Below, piece after piece: positions 1 to 6,936 of a DNA stretch of 13,414 nucleotides. Position 1 is the first letter of the stretch; each line of letters opens with the position of its first letter. The notes under the pieces were generated by a model. That model was not told the DNA's origin, did no database searches, and worked only from the letters and a program-made list of their open reading frames with translations. Source of the stretch: Methanomassiliicoccaceae archaeon (lineage in GTDB: Archaea; Thermoplasmatota; Thermoplasmata; Methanomassiliicoccales; Methanomethylophilaceae); NCBI GenBank assembly GCA_009778265.1, contig WRKA01000171.1:1-13414 (forward strand), given 5' to 3'. The translations under genes and the position numbers were made by a program.

Positions 1-1016
1 GCATCAAGCAGCGCCGGGTGCGATCTGCATCTCTGTTCGACGAGCTCCCAAAGCCGTCCCTCTAAAATGTATCTTTTGATAAGCGCCAGTTCTTTCACTA
101 TCTCGTAAAGATTGTGCCTCGCTATCAGTTTCGTCCTCTCGGCGGCCGTCATTTTTTTTAACGAGTCCAGCGTCTGATGCATGCATGCGGGGCATTTGCA
201 GTCCAGGGAGTGCATGTCCTGCAAACGGTACGTGCCGTCGATGAACATCATCCGGTCATCCCTCGCGAATTTCGCGTATGAAGCGGAATCGAACATGTCG
301 CATCCCAAAAGAACGGCCAGCGACAGCACCATCGGATGACCGGCACCGAAAAGATGTACGGGACGGTCCGGGGATGCGCCCTTCTTGGAAGATATTATCA
401 CATCCACGAGTTCTTCGTAACGATATTGCTCCATTAACGGGACCACACCGCCTATCGGATGTACGTCCACGTCCATCGGACGCATCTTCCGCGCGCACAT
501 CTCTCTCAGGTCCGGATAGACGGAACCCTGAATGACGCCGGCGATCATCATATCCCCTTTCATCAGCGCGGCCTTCTCTGTCCTTTCCAGTGTGACATCT
601 ATCGATCCGGCGGTCTCCTCCTTCGTCCAGAACGGTTCCGTGAATATGTCCAATACCGTACCGATATCGCTGCCGATGCTCTTCTGGAACTCTATTATCT
701 CTTCGTTGGAGACCTCCACCTCGCCGTACATGTGCGACTGGAACGTTCCGGAATCGGTCATGACGATCCCCGGAAAATCAAGGAGCGCGTGGAGTCCCTC
801 GCTCTGCGCCCTTCTCTTAAGATCGTCGCTGTTCTTTATTATATATGAATTGGTGATAAGCGCCCCGAAACCGAACTCTTCGTATAATTCTCTCGGCGTG
901 ACGGTAAATATCTTCGGATTTACCACGGGCAGCAGTGCGGGCGTCTCCAGCACGCCGGCGCGGGTCTCGAATCTTCCTATTCTGGCGAGACCGTCCCTTC
1001 TTATTATTTCGAACAT
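1..1016 (-). CDS. tgtA: Archaeosine tRNA-guanine transglycosylase, catalytic part (3' end cut by window)
   Basis: This enzyme exchanges guanine-15 in the D-loop of archaeal tRNA for preQ0, the first step towards archaeosine. Translating the minus strand from ATG at 1016 gives 338 residues with no stop before the window edge. Hallmarks of the TGT barrel are visible: DSGTFQ with D88 as the expected general base, FDSASY with D243 as the expected nucleophile, and the zinc site C273-x-C275-xx-C278 plus H301. Spacing matches the archaeal family, whose members normally carry further C-terminal domains including PUA; those would lie outside the window. An in-frame ATG at 1034 would add six residues. 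The start at 1016 is preferred because a TATA box lies about 26 bases upstream, which implies a leaderless message. No neighbour appears to share its transcript. Family call is secure. Confidence 0.95.
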   Translation of the reverse strand, partial: MFEIIRRDGLARIGRFETRAGVLETPALLPVVNPKIFTVTPRELYEEFGFGALITNSYIIKNSDDLKRRAQSEGLHALLDFPGIVMTDSGTFQSHMYGEVEVSNEEIIEFQKSIGSDIGTVLDIFTEPFWTKEETAGSIDVTLERTEKAALMKGDMMIAGVIQGSVYPDLREMCARKMRPMDVDVHPIGGVVPLMEQYRYEELVDVIISSKKGASPDRPVHLFGAGHPMVLSLAVLLGCDMFDSASYAKFARDDRMMFIDGTYRLQDMHSLDCKCPACMHQTLDSLKKMTAAERTKLIARHNLYEIVKELALIKRYILEGRLWELVEQRCRSHPALLD

Positions 1017-1038
1017 CGTCCCTGTGATGTGCATGCGG

Positions 1039-1046
1039 ATTTAAAG
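1039..1046 (-). promoter_or_regulatory. TATA box for tgtA
   Basis: On the minus strand this reads CTTTAAAT, centred about 26 bases before the ATG at 1016. Archaeal transcription usually starts about 25 bases downstream of the TATA centre, so the message would begin at or within a few bases of the start codon. Inferred from sequence only. Confidence 0.55.
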
Positions 1047-1053
1047 CATTCCG

Positions 1054-1069
1054 TTCCGGATCTCCGGAA
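1054..1069. repeat. Inverted repeat TTCCGGA-TC-TCCGGAA upstream of tgtA
   Basis: A perfect 7-base inverted repeat with a 2-base centre lies just upstream of the tgtA TATA box and downstream of the stop of the 1117-1506 gene. Its position, next to where TFB would contact DNA, would suit an operator. It could equally help end the upstream transcript, but no T tract follows it. No function is established. Confidence 0.4.
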
Positions 1070-1116
1070 GCAGGCATTCAGCATTTACGGGATTGTGAGT
1101 GGCAGAGGAACGGCGG

Positions 1117-1506
1117 TCATTCATCATTCTTGTTCGCGTCGGCGTAAGCTTTCGATATCGCGTTCTTCATCAGTACGTCGGGGATGTCCTCCGCATATTC
1201 TCTGTCCCAATCCGTCGTCGGCCTTCCGAACCTTACCATGTTAGGTCCCATCGCGGGATCGCAGTCATCCGATTCGAGCATCTTTATCTCCAGACCTTTC
1301 AGTATCTCAGAGACATCTTTTCCGTTTATGGTCACGGAATTCCTCTCGCCGTCCGATGCGATCGAATCGATATACTCGGCGGATATTCCCGCGGAACGCA
1401 TATCGTCCACAAGTCCTTCCAGATAGTACCGCATCTCGGACGTGTTCCTTCTTCCGTTCTTTTTCTCCGATCCCTTATATCTGTATTCGATCGTGATCTT
1501 CGCCAT
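1117..1506 (-). CDS. Small conserved-looking protein of unknown function
   Basis: A 129-residue acidic protein, not recognised with certainty. It starts with a beta-strand-like MAKITIEYRY, followed by a helix-rich stretch (about residues 22-40), then NSVTINGKDVSEIL (about 56-69), a strand-turn-helix pattern often seen in small thioredoxin-like or DUF2703-like proteins. The cysteine pair expected at the N-terminus of DUF2703 members is absent; a single cysteine sits in the DDCD motif near residue 82. No membrane segment or signal peptide is seen. Coding evidence: an uninterrupted frame, host-like codon use, a TATA-like box about 28 bases before the ATG, and a TGA stop like its neighbours. The divergent neighbour is pth2; the next gene on the same strand, tgtA, has its own promoter about 75 bases after this stop. 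The DUF2703 comparison is tentative. Confidence 0.75.
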   Translation of the reverse strand: MAKITIEYRYKGSEKKNGRRNTSEMRYYLEGLVDDMRSAGISAEYIDSIASDGERNSVTINGKDVSEILKGLEIKMLESDDCDPAMGPNMVRFGRPTTDWDREYAEDIPDVLMKNAISKAYADANKNDE

Positions 1507-1530
1507 ATGTATTCAGATATCACGCGAGTC

Positions 1531-1537
1531 AATAAAC
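1531..1537 (-). promoter_or_regulatory. TATA-like box for the 1117-1506 gene
   Basis: GTTTATT on the minus strand, centred about 28 bases upstream of the ATG at 1506. No Shine-Dalgarno sequence lies between, so a near-leaderless transcript is inferred. Confidence 0.4.
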
Positions 1538-1568
1538 ATTCTTCGGACGGTATCGGGAACAAAAAATT

Positions 1569-1576
1569 CTTTTAAG
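1569..1576 (+). promoter_or_regulatory. TATA-like box for pth2
   Basis: CTTTTAAG, followed by the AT-rich run up to about 1587, lies 40-58 bases before the preferred pth2 start at 1627. Transcription would begin near 1598-1607, downstream of the alternative ATG at 1585. This argues against that longer start. Confidence 0.4.
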
Positions 1577-1626
1577 CATAAAATATGAGAAAACTGTATA
1601 TTTACGATGTCCATAACAGAACATTG

Positions 1627-1986
1627 ATGACAGAGGAATATAAGATGGTAATAGTGGTCCGTGCGGACCTGGGTATGTCCAAAGGGAAAACGGCGGCGCA
1701 GGCGGCGCACGCCGCCGTCAACGTCTCGCTGGCGTCGATGAAGAAGAATCCCGACGCTTTCGAGATATGGACGCACAACGCATATCCGAAGATCGTGCTG
1801 AAGGTGAAGGATGAGCGTGAGCTGTTCGAGATAAAATCATTCGCGGACGCCGCCGGTCTTATAAATTCTGTGATCACCGACGCCGGAAGGACGGAGATCG
1901 CTCCCGGCACGGTCACGTGCATGGCGATCGGTCCGGACGCCGAGTCGAAGATAGACAGGGTGACGGGCGAACTGCCGATGCTGTGA
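1627..1986 (+). CDS. pth2: Peptidyl-tRNA hydrolase, archaeal/eukaryotic type (Pth2)
   Basis: Pth2 releases peptides from peptidyl-tRNA that has dropped off the ribosome. From ATG 1627 the product is 119 residues, the usual Pth2 length, and begins MTEEYKMVIVVRADLGMSKG like other family members. Family signatures: MSKGKTAAQAAHA (residues 17-29) and DAGRTEIAPGTVTCMAIGP (85-103), the two most conserved blocks. An in-frame ATG at 1585 would add 14 residues that do not resemble the family and would lie at or before the likely transcription start, so the shorter start is chosen. No clear Shine-Dalgarno sequence precedes 1627. The gene stands alone, divergent from the 1117-1506 gene and convergent with thrS (78 bases between stops). 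Family call is secure; the start is likely but not certain. Confidence 0.95.
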   Translation: MTEEYKMVIVVRADLGMSKGKTAAQAAHAAVNVSLASMKKNPDAFEIWTHNAYPKIVLKVKDERELFEIKSFADAAGLINSVITDAGRTEIAPGTVTCMAIGPDAESKIDRVTGELPML

Positions 1987-2035
1987 ACCGATGAGTATCA
2001 CGGACGGCGGTCGCGGTATCGGTTATGAGTTATCA

Positions 2036-2055
2036 GAACGGTACGTCCTCCGTTC
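2036..2055. terminator. Hairpin between convergent pth2 and thrS
   Basis: GAACGG and CCGTTC form a perfect 6-base stem around an 8-base loop, in the 78-base gap between two converging genes. There is no T tract on either side, so it lacks the usual archaeal termination signal. Listed as a possible shared 3'-end structure only. Confidence 0.25.
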
Positions 2056-2064
2056 CGGCAGGGC

Positions 2065-3903
2065 TCAGAGGTCCACTCTCTGCGCCAGCATCGACGGCAT
2101 ATACAGTTTGCGGAACGGCTTGTCGCCTATCTCTTTTCTGACGGAAGCCGCAAGCTCGTCCGCCGTCATTGTGACATCGTTATTCTCCGATCTGACGTAA
2201 ACGCTCAGTTCGCCGCTCTCCGCTTCCTTATCCCCTATGACGGCGGCATATGAGCACCAGTCCTGTTTCGAACGTCTCACCTTTTTACCCACGGTGGCGT
2301 CAGTATCGTCGACGGAGACCCGTATGCCCTTCGCTTCCAATTCTTTCGCGATCTCGACCGCCTTATCAAGATGCGCGCTCGTGACCGGCATGAGTCTCAC
2401 CTGTTCCGGGTTTATCCACACCGGCAGGAAACCGGGGACCCCGCTCTTCTCGATACCGACGGCGGTGTCCAGCAGAGTGTACAGATATCTTTCGATGGTG
2501 CCGATGACGGCGGTATGCAGTATCACGGGATTGATCTTCTCGGCGTTCTCGTCCGCATATGTGATCCCGAATCTCTTCGCATTCCCGATGTCTATCTGAA
2601 CGGTGCCTATCTCCCTGGCCCTCTTCATCTGGTCTATTATGTGATATTCTATGTTAACGGTCCAATAGTAATTGATGCCTTCCGGATAGAAGTGGATCAG
2701 CGCGGGACGTCCGTGTTCTTTGCAGAGATCGACGATCAGATGTTTGTTCTCCTCGTATGCTCTCTTCGACGAAAAGTTAACAAGCATATCATATTCGCGT
2801 CCCAGCGCTTCGATCTCGTCATATATCCTGCGGTCGAGCATCTTGAATTTGTCCCTCGCCTCATCCTCGTCCCTGCATACCACGTGGAGATCGGGCATGT
2901 TGAGACGTCTCGTCCTGAAACAGAGCATCGTCTCCCCGGACTGTTCCAAACGGTAGGAATCGGCAACTTCGAACGCACCGAAGGGAAGCTGGCGGTAACT
3001 TATGTTCCAGTTCCTCATCATCGCGAACTGCTGATGGCACGCCGCATATCTGAGGATGAACGATTTCTTTCCGGTGTTCACGGTATAAAGACGGTCGCCG
3101 AAGAGATCGGCGTGCTCTTTCACCGCCGGTTCGTCCAGGGAGAACATGTTGGTCCCCTTCACCATATATACGGGAAGATCCACGTCGTTCACTATCTGCG
3201 TGGAATAATCGGAGACGAGATCGAACATCAATGCCCCGTGAGGCGTGAGGCACATGTGGCCGACGTCGCTCATGGACTCCCACTGTATCCCGAATTTTTT
3301 GCATAACCGCAGATATTCGGGCTCTCCCTTCAGAGGCTCGTTCTCTTTTCCGAGCGCCTCCTTGGAGATCATCTCCATCATGCACGCACTTCCGTTACTG
3401 AAATCGCCGACCTGAACTTCTCTGCCGTCCGGCATAAGGATGAAGAATGTCTCCTCTCCTTTCGTTTCGGGCTTCGCTTCCTTGCCCCTGAAATCCCTGG
3501 ACAGTTCGGAGAGCGGATGCCCCTTGCATTTTACGGAAAAGGATTTGTACCACCCGAACGGCGCTCTTGAAACTTCCGTGCCTTTCGATCTGACCATCTC
3601 CTCCATCAGTTTAAGGATCTCGAGACACGCTTTCGGTTTTGCGAGATCGCTGCTCAGGTGGGCGTACGGATATATCATGACGCGTTCCGCGCCCACGCGT
3701 TTCGCCGTATCCAAGATATCGGCGACGGCCTCCGCGGAGACCTGCGCCTTTCTTCCTTCATCGTCGCTTTCGACGGTAACAAAAACGACAAGCACCTCGT
3801 CCATCCTGCGGCTGTGCATGTCCTCGGTGATTTCTTCGGCAACCGGTGTCTTCTTCTTAGATTCGAACTCCATTGAATCGGCGTGGATGTATAACGTTCT
3901 CAT
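2065..3903 (-). CDS. thrS: Threonyl-tRNA synthetase, archaeal type with N-terminal editing domain
   Basis: Charges tRNA-Thr with threonine and removes mischarged serine. The 612-residue product starts MRTLYIHADSMEFE, the typical archaeal ThrRS start. Residues 1-140 form the archaea-specific editing domain related to D-aminoacyl-tRNA deacylases, with IYPYAHLSSDLAKP (77-90) and PFGWYK (115-120); H82, Y119, K120 and E133 sit where editing residues are known in Pyrococcus. The class II core follows, with AACHQQF around C289 (expected zinc ligand), the motif 2 region from YRLEQSG (about 317-323), and motif 3 with H463 and GTIER (468-472). The anticodon-binding domain begins near 495 and ends RKLYMPSML. 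The frame continues upstream to a TTG at 3951, but those 16 residues do not fit the family. Single gene, divergent from the FKBP gene. Confidence 0.96.
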   Translation of the reverse strand: MRTLYIHADSMEFESKKKTPVAEEITEDMHSRRMDEVLVVFVTVESDDEGRKAQVSAEAVADILDTAKRVGAERVMIYPYAHLSSDLAKPKACLEILKLMEEMVRSKGTEVSRAPFGWYKSFSVKCKGHPLSELSRDFRGKEAKPETKGEETFFILMPDGREVQVGDFSNGSACMMEMISKEALGKENEPLKGEPEYLRLCKKFGIQWESMSDVGHMCLTPHGALMFDLVSDYSTQIVNDVDLPVYMVKGTNMFSLDEPAVKEHADLFGDRLYTVNTGKKSFILRYAACHQQFAMMRNWNISYRQLPFGAFEVADSYRLEQSGETMLCFRTRRLNMPDLHVVCRDEDEARDKFKMLDRRIYDEIEALGREYDMLVNFSSKRAYEENKHLIVDLCKEHGRPALIHFYPEGINYYWTVNIEYHIIDQMKRAREIGTVQIDIGNAKRFGITYADENAEKINPVILHTAVIGTIERYLYTLLDTAVGIEKSGVPGFLPVWINPEQVRLMPVTSAHLDKAVEIAKELEAKGIRVSVDDTDATVGKKVRRSKQDWCSYAAVIGDKEAESGELSVYVRSENNDVTMTADELAASVRKEIGDKPFRKLYMPSMLAQRVDL

Positions 3904-3976
3904 GAGACCATATCCGTTCTCTGTTCTTTTTTCACCCTTTACGGCGGGCAATGTTTGCTGTACAATACCTATATGC

Positions 3977-3984
3977 TATTAAAA
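3977..3984 (-). promoter_or_regulatory. TATA box candidate for thrS
   Basis: TTTTAATA on the minus strand, identical to the boxes proposed for the FKBP gene and thiDN. It lies about 77 bases before the thrS ATG, so the message would carry a leader of roughly 50 bases, unlike most genes here. A weaker A-rich sequence nearer the start (about 3927-3936) is an alternative. Confidence 0.4.
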
Positions 3985-4008
3985 CGAACGTATTGGGAAA
4001 AGTAAACC

Positions 4009-4016
4009 TTTTAATA
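4009..4016 (+). promoter_or_regulatory. TATA box for the FKBP gene
   Basis: TTTTAATA centred about 34 bases before the ATG at 4047, predicting a very short leader of about 5-10 bases. It lies back-to-back with the thrS box at 3977-3984, so the 143-base gap is a divergent promoter region. Confidence 0.5.
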
Positions 4017-4046
4017 ACCCTCAGGCATTGCGACCAGTAGGTAATC

Positions 4047-4982
4047 ATGTCCGACGATAATGATGCTCCCAGGAAGAAGGGAAGGGATCCGATACTTATG
4101 GTGGGGACGATAGTCCTCGTTGTGGCGTTCGTAGTGGTCATAGGCGGATACGCGTACGGTGAATTGGTCACGGAGAATAAAGGACCGGCACAGTACGGGG
4201 ACACGGTCAAAGTGAATTATGTGGGAAGCTACTACGGCTACTATATCGACGATAACGGTAACGCCGACATAAATGCGGCGATATTCGACACGTCGCTCTG
4301 GTCCGTCGCCAAATATTACGACAATGATGACCTTGACGATAAGTACACATTCAGCTGGGAGTTCACGAAGAAGGCGGAGAATGACTGCAATCCGCTTGAA
4401 ACGAAGATCGGCGAGCATAAACTGCTGATAGCGTTCGAGAACGCGCTGATCGGGATGAAACCCGGCGACACTAAACGCATTACGATAAATGACGAGGACG
4501 GCTACGGCAGGGTCGCGGAAGCCAACGAGAGGGTATGGGATAACGACGGCTCCGAAGAACTGGCATATAACGAACAGATGTCCGTGCCCGTATTCATAGC
4601 GACGTTCGGACTCACGAGCGCCCCGGCGGGAATGTATTCGGACCTGCTGCATCCCTACGGATGGAAGTGCGACGCGGTCGTGAACAGCGACGGTTCCGTC
4701 ATCGTGACGCATAAAGTGGTGGTGGATGAGACGTACGACAACGACAACGCTTCGATGCACGTCACGATATCTCCTGGTTCTGACGGGTCAAAGTTCGCCA
4801 TGTCGTTCACCTTCGATACGAAGGCCGATCCGGCGGAGGGAGGGATACAGCTGATCCAGTTCAAATACGAAGGCGTTACGTATTATATCACCGAGATCGA
4901 CGACGCTGCGAACACGTTCACCACAAAGAGGACCGATGAAAGGGTGGGCATGACGCTGTACTTCGTCATCACAATGACCTGA
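4047..4982 (+). CDS. Membrane-anchored FKBP-type peptidyl-prolyl cis-trans isomerase
   Basis: A predicted prolyl isomerase/chaperone held in the membrane by an N-terminal anchor. Residues 1-14 are charged (APRKKGRDP), 16-37 are a single hydrophobic segment, and the rest is soluble; the positive-inside rule puts the catalytic part outside the cell. The FKBP domain starts at about residue 50 with YGDTVKVNYVGSYYG, continues with AAIFDTS (77-83) and FENALIGMKPGDTKRITIND (130-149), and reaches DGYG (151-154). After that comes a segment like the flap insert of archaeal long FKBPs (about 160-225), then about 80 C-terminal residues with no recognised domain. Total 311 residues, longer than a minimal FKBP. 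The protein is acidic, with many Asp and Asn. Single gene with its own promoter, convergent with thiDN. Isomerase activity is inferred from family, not shown. Confidence 0.88.
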   Translation: MSDDNDAPRKKGRDPILMVGTIVLVVAFVVVIGGYAYGELVTENKGPAQYGDTVKVNYVGSYYGYYIDDNGNADINAAIFDTSLWSVAKYYDNDDLDDKYTFSWEFTKKAENDCNPLETKIGEHKLLIAFENALIGMKPGDTKRITINDEDGYGRVAEANERVWDNDGSEELAYNEQMSVPVFIATFGLTSAPAGMYSDLLHPYGWKCDAVVNSDGSVIVTHKVVVDETYDNDNASMHVTISPGSDGSKFAMSFTFDTKADPAEGGIQLIQFKYEGVTYYITEIDDAANTFTTKRTDERVGMTLYFVITMT

Positions 4983-4999
4983 GACATCGATCGCGTTCC

Positions 5000-5004
5000 T
5001 TTTT
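5000..5004 (+). terminator. T tract after the FKBP gene
   Basis: Five Ts follow the FKBP stop by 17 bases, inside the 33-base gap to the converging thiDN stop. Short T runs can end archaeal transcription without a hairpin; this one is short, so support is weak. Confidence 0.3.
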
Positions 5005-5015
5005 GGTCCCGTTGA

Positions 5016-6314
5016 TCAGATGATCTCTTCGATCTTTTTCTTAAGATCGCCGAGGTCCTTGCCGAGCATGCGGATCATCGGTCCTTTCCTTTCGTTCCCG
5101 AGGTCGTATATCGCGTCGGGCATCGACCCGAGGCTGCCTATCGCCATCGACGTCAGATCGCCGAGCCTTGCGTTAGGGTATCTTTTGCGGTCCAGGAACG
5201 TCAGCGTTAACCCTACCTCCTCCATCACGTCGAGAAGATCGTTATCGTACCTGATGTTCATTCCCGCCCTCATGTCGTCGTCGTATCTCATCGCCGCCAA
5301 TATCATATACGATATGTGTTCCGCAGCACCGTAAACGATGCCGCCGTTCCTTACGGGGCGGTCGTGCGACACCGTTATCTTACCCTCCACCGCGGCGACA
5401 TCGCCCGCATCCTTGGCGCCCTGTCTCGCGTAGGCGATGTTCATGCCGATGTTCGGCACCCACGACACGGGGATCGATCTCAGAATGGCGTCGACGGCGG
5501 TATCCATGCCTTTCCTCACATCGTTATCATGGTCCTTGCGTCCGGTGTTCACGGTGGGGTCCACAAGCCTGTCGCCTTTGCCGACGGAGTACATGGAAGC
5601 GATCGAACGCTGTATCAGTTCTCGTGAAATGAGTATGGAGTTCACCATGTCCGTGTCCTTCGCCAGATTCGCCGTTATGTAAGCGGACAGCGTACATCCG
5701 CCGCCGTGGCCCGCCCTGTCCAGCCGCGGATATTCGAATCTTTTGAACTCCGCGCCGTGATATAATATGTCGACGACATTCGACGACCCCATATGCCCGC
5801 CCTTCAGGTACACGGAATTACCGTCCTTCCCCATCAGTTCGCACGCCCTCATGGCGTCGTCCTCGTTCTCTATCTCTATGCCGGCGATCGCTTCCGCTTC
5901 GAATCTGTTAGGCGTTATGAGATCGCACATAGGCATCAGTTCATGTTTTATCGAACTCACCAGTTCCTTCACGGAGAGACTGCCGCCGACGCCCGCCGTC
6001 AGTACGGGATCGACAACAAGAGGTACCGAAATGCCGGAAAGGCGTTCCGTCACCGCCGCCGCGATCTCCGGAGAGTACAGCATACCCGTTTTCACGGAAC
6101 GCACGTCGGAATCCGAAAGAACGGAATCCAATTGCGATAATATCACATCGCACGGAACAGGCATTATCGACGACACGGAAACGGTGTTCTGCGACGTTAT
6201 GGCGGTAATGACGGTATGAGGGTGGACGCCGAGCGAGCTGATCGCTTTTATGTCAGCTTGGATCCCCGCGCCGCCTATCGGATCCGATCCGGCAATTGAA
6301 AGAGCACATCTCAT
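5016..6314 (-). CDS. thiDN: Bifunctional hydroxymethylpyrimidine (phosphate) kinase / thiamine-phosphate synthase (ThiD-ThiN)
   Basis: A thiamine biosynthesis fusion. The N-terminal ThiD part phosphorylates HMP to HMP-PP; the C-terminal ThiN part is the archaeal thiamine-phosphate synthase joining HMP-PP to the thiazole unit. ThiD signatures: SIAGSDPIGGAGIQADIK (residues 6-23), VVDPVL (100-105), ITPNRFEAEAI (133-143), and the anion-hole loop GHGGGCTLSA (202-211) with C207 as expected catalytic Cys; the usual HGTGC has glycine in place of threonine. ThiN occupies roughly 270-432, with VPNIGMNIAYARQGAKDAGDV (286-306, starting after SW) and AGMNIRYD (350-357). At 432 residues it has the normal length for the fusion. 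A TATA box about 25 bases before the ATG implies a leaderless message, leaving no room for a TPP riboswitch. Divergent from the 6467 gene. Confidence 0.95.
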   Translation of the reverse strand: MRCALSIAGSDPIGGAGIQADIKAISSLGVHPHTVITAITSQNTVSVSSIMPVPCDVILSQLDSVLSDSDVRSVKTGMLYSPEIAAAVTERLSGISVPLVVDPVLTAGVGGSLSVKELVSSIKHELMPMCDLITPNRFEAEAIAGIEIENEDDAMRACELMGKDGNSVYLKGGHMGSSNVVDILYHGAEFKRFEYPRLDRAGHGGGCTLSAYITANLAKDTDMVNSILISRELIQRSIASMYSVGKGDRLVDPTVNTGRKDHDNDVRKGMDTAVDAILRSIPVSWVPNIGMNIAYARQGAKDAGDVAAVEGKITVSHDRPVRNGGIVYGAAEHISYMILAAMRYDDDMRAGMNIRYDNDLLDVMEEVGLTLTFLDRKRYPNARLGDLTSMAIGSLGSMPDAIYDLGNERKGPMIRMLGKDLGDLKKKIEEII

Positions 6315-6334
6315 TGTTAGGTTATCGTCTTACG

Positions 6335-6342
6335 TATTAAAA
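6335..6342 (-). promoter_or_regulatory. TATA box for thiDN
   Basis: TTTTAATA on the minus strand, centred 24-25 bases before the ATG at 6314, so transcription should begin at the start codon itself. The same octamer serves the FKBP gene and possibly thrS. Confidence 0.6.
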
Positions 6343-6374
6343 GTACAACCGTTAACCTCATCGGGCGAAACTAA

Positions 6375-6396
6375 GGAACGGCGTCCGGGAACGGCG
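6375..6396. repeat. Two direct repeats GGAACGGCG upstream of thiDN
   Basis: The nonamer GGAACGGCG occurs at 6375-6383 and 6388-6396, a 13-base period, about 35-60 bases upstream of the thiDN TATA box. In archaea thiamine genes can be controlled by ThiR, a ThiN-domain repressor; whether this pair is such a site cannot be told from one copy of the region. It could also serve the divergent 6467 gene. Confidence 0.35.
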
Positions 6397-6405
6397 GAGC
6401 GTAAC

Positions 6406-6413
6406 AAAAATTA
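6406..6413 (+). promoter_or_regulatory. Weak TATA-like box for the C_GCAxxG_C_C gene
   Basis: AAAAATTA is the best AT-rich candidate before the 6467 start. It predicts transcription from about 6435 and a leader of about 30 bases, which fits the presence of a ribosome binding site. Confidence 0.3.
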
Positions 6414-6441
6414 GATGAACTCATCACGTATAACTATCCGA

Positions 6442-6460
6442 GGCGGCACCGCCGGAGAGG
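6442..6460 (+). promoter_or_regulatory. Shine-Dalgarno sequence with abutting hairpin
   Basis: GGAGAGG at 6454-6460 is a strong ribosome binding site 6 bases before the ATG at 6467. It directly follows GGCGGCACCGCC (6442-6453), which can fold back on itself (GGCGG/CCGCC). Most other genes in the window look leaderless, so this is one of few with a leader and a clear site. The hairpin could affect access to the site; that is inference. Confidence 0.5.
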
Positions 6461-6466
6461 AAAGGA

Positions 6467-6907
6467 ATGACCGACGAACGGAAGAACAAAGCGGAGGATG
6501 CGTCAGAACGTTTCGGTAAAGGATACTACTGTTCGCAAGCTATATTATCGGCATACTGCGCCGATCTCGGTCTCGACGGGAAGAGTGCGTTAAAGATATC
6601 ATGCGGACTCGGCGCCGGGATGGGGAGGACGGGCCAAACATGCGGCGCGGTGACCGGCGCGTATCTTGTGATCGGTCTGAAACACGGGAGCACCTCGCCC
6701 GATGACAAGGAAGCGGTGGAAAGAACGTTCTCGCTGATACAGGAGTTCGACAGAATTTTCACAGAGGAACACGGGTCCGTGAACTGCCGTGAACTTCTAG
6801 GCGCCGATCTGCGGTACGGGGACCAGGCGGCAGCCGGAGAAAAGGTGAAGGCGGTATGTCCCCGGCTCGTTAAAGATGCGGCCGAGATATTAGAGCGGAT
6901 ACTCTGA
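6467..6907 (+). CDS. C_GCAxxG_C_C family protein (putative redox-active)
   Basis: A 146-residue cytosolic protein of the C_GCAxxG_C_C family, found in many anaerobes and thought to be redox active or metal binding; no exact reaction is known. Conserved cysteines are in place: C22 in GYYCSQAIL, C46 in KISCGLGAGMGRTGQTCG, C59 in CGAVTGA (59-65), C107 in NCRELLG, and C131 near the end (AVCPRLV). C31 is an extra cysteine. Length is normal for the family and there is no signal peptide. The start is supported by the GGAGAGG site six bases upstream. It is divergent from thiDN (152-base gap) and convergent with hipA (29-base gap), so it is probably a single-gene unit. No functional link to its neighbours is evident. 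Confidence 0.92.
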   Translation: MTDERKNKAEDASERFGKGYYCSQAILSAYCADLGLDGKSALKISCGLGAGMGRTGQTCGAVTGAYLVIGLKHGSTSPDDKEAVERTFSLIQEFDRIFTEEHGSVNCRELLGADLRYGDQAAAGEKVKAVCPRLVKDAAEILERIL

Positions 6908-6936
6908 ACCCGCCGGCATCGAAAGAATGACGAATG

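Noticed and set aside
1585..1626. Longer pth2 start at 1585
   Set aside because: The added 14 residues are not family-like and the site lies upstream of the likely transcription start.
2371..3306. 311-codon plus-strand frame opposite thrS
   Set aside because: Fully inside thrS, whose frame carries all synthetase motifs. No ribosome binding site or promoter of its own.
4011..4760. 249-codon minus-strand frame opposite the FKBP gene
   Set aside because: Antisense shadow; the FKBP frame is supported by anchor, domain motifs and promoter.
6315..6420. TPP riboswitch before thiDN
   Set aside because: No recognisable THI-box sequence, and the TATA box at 6335-6342 leaves no leader.
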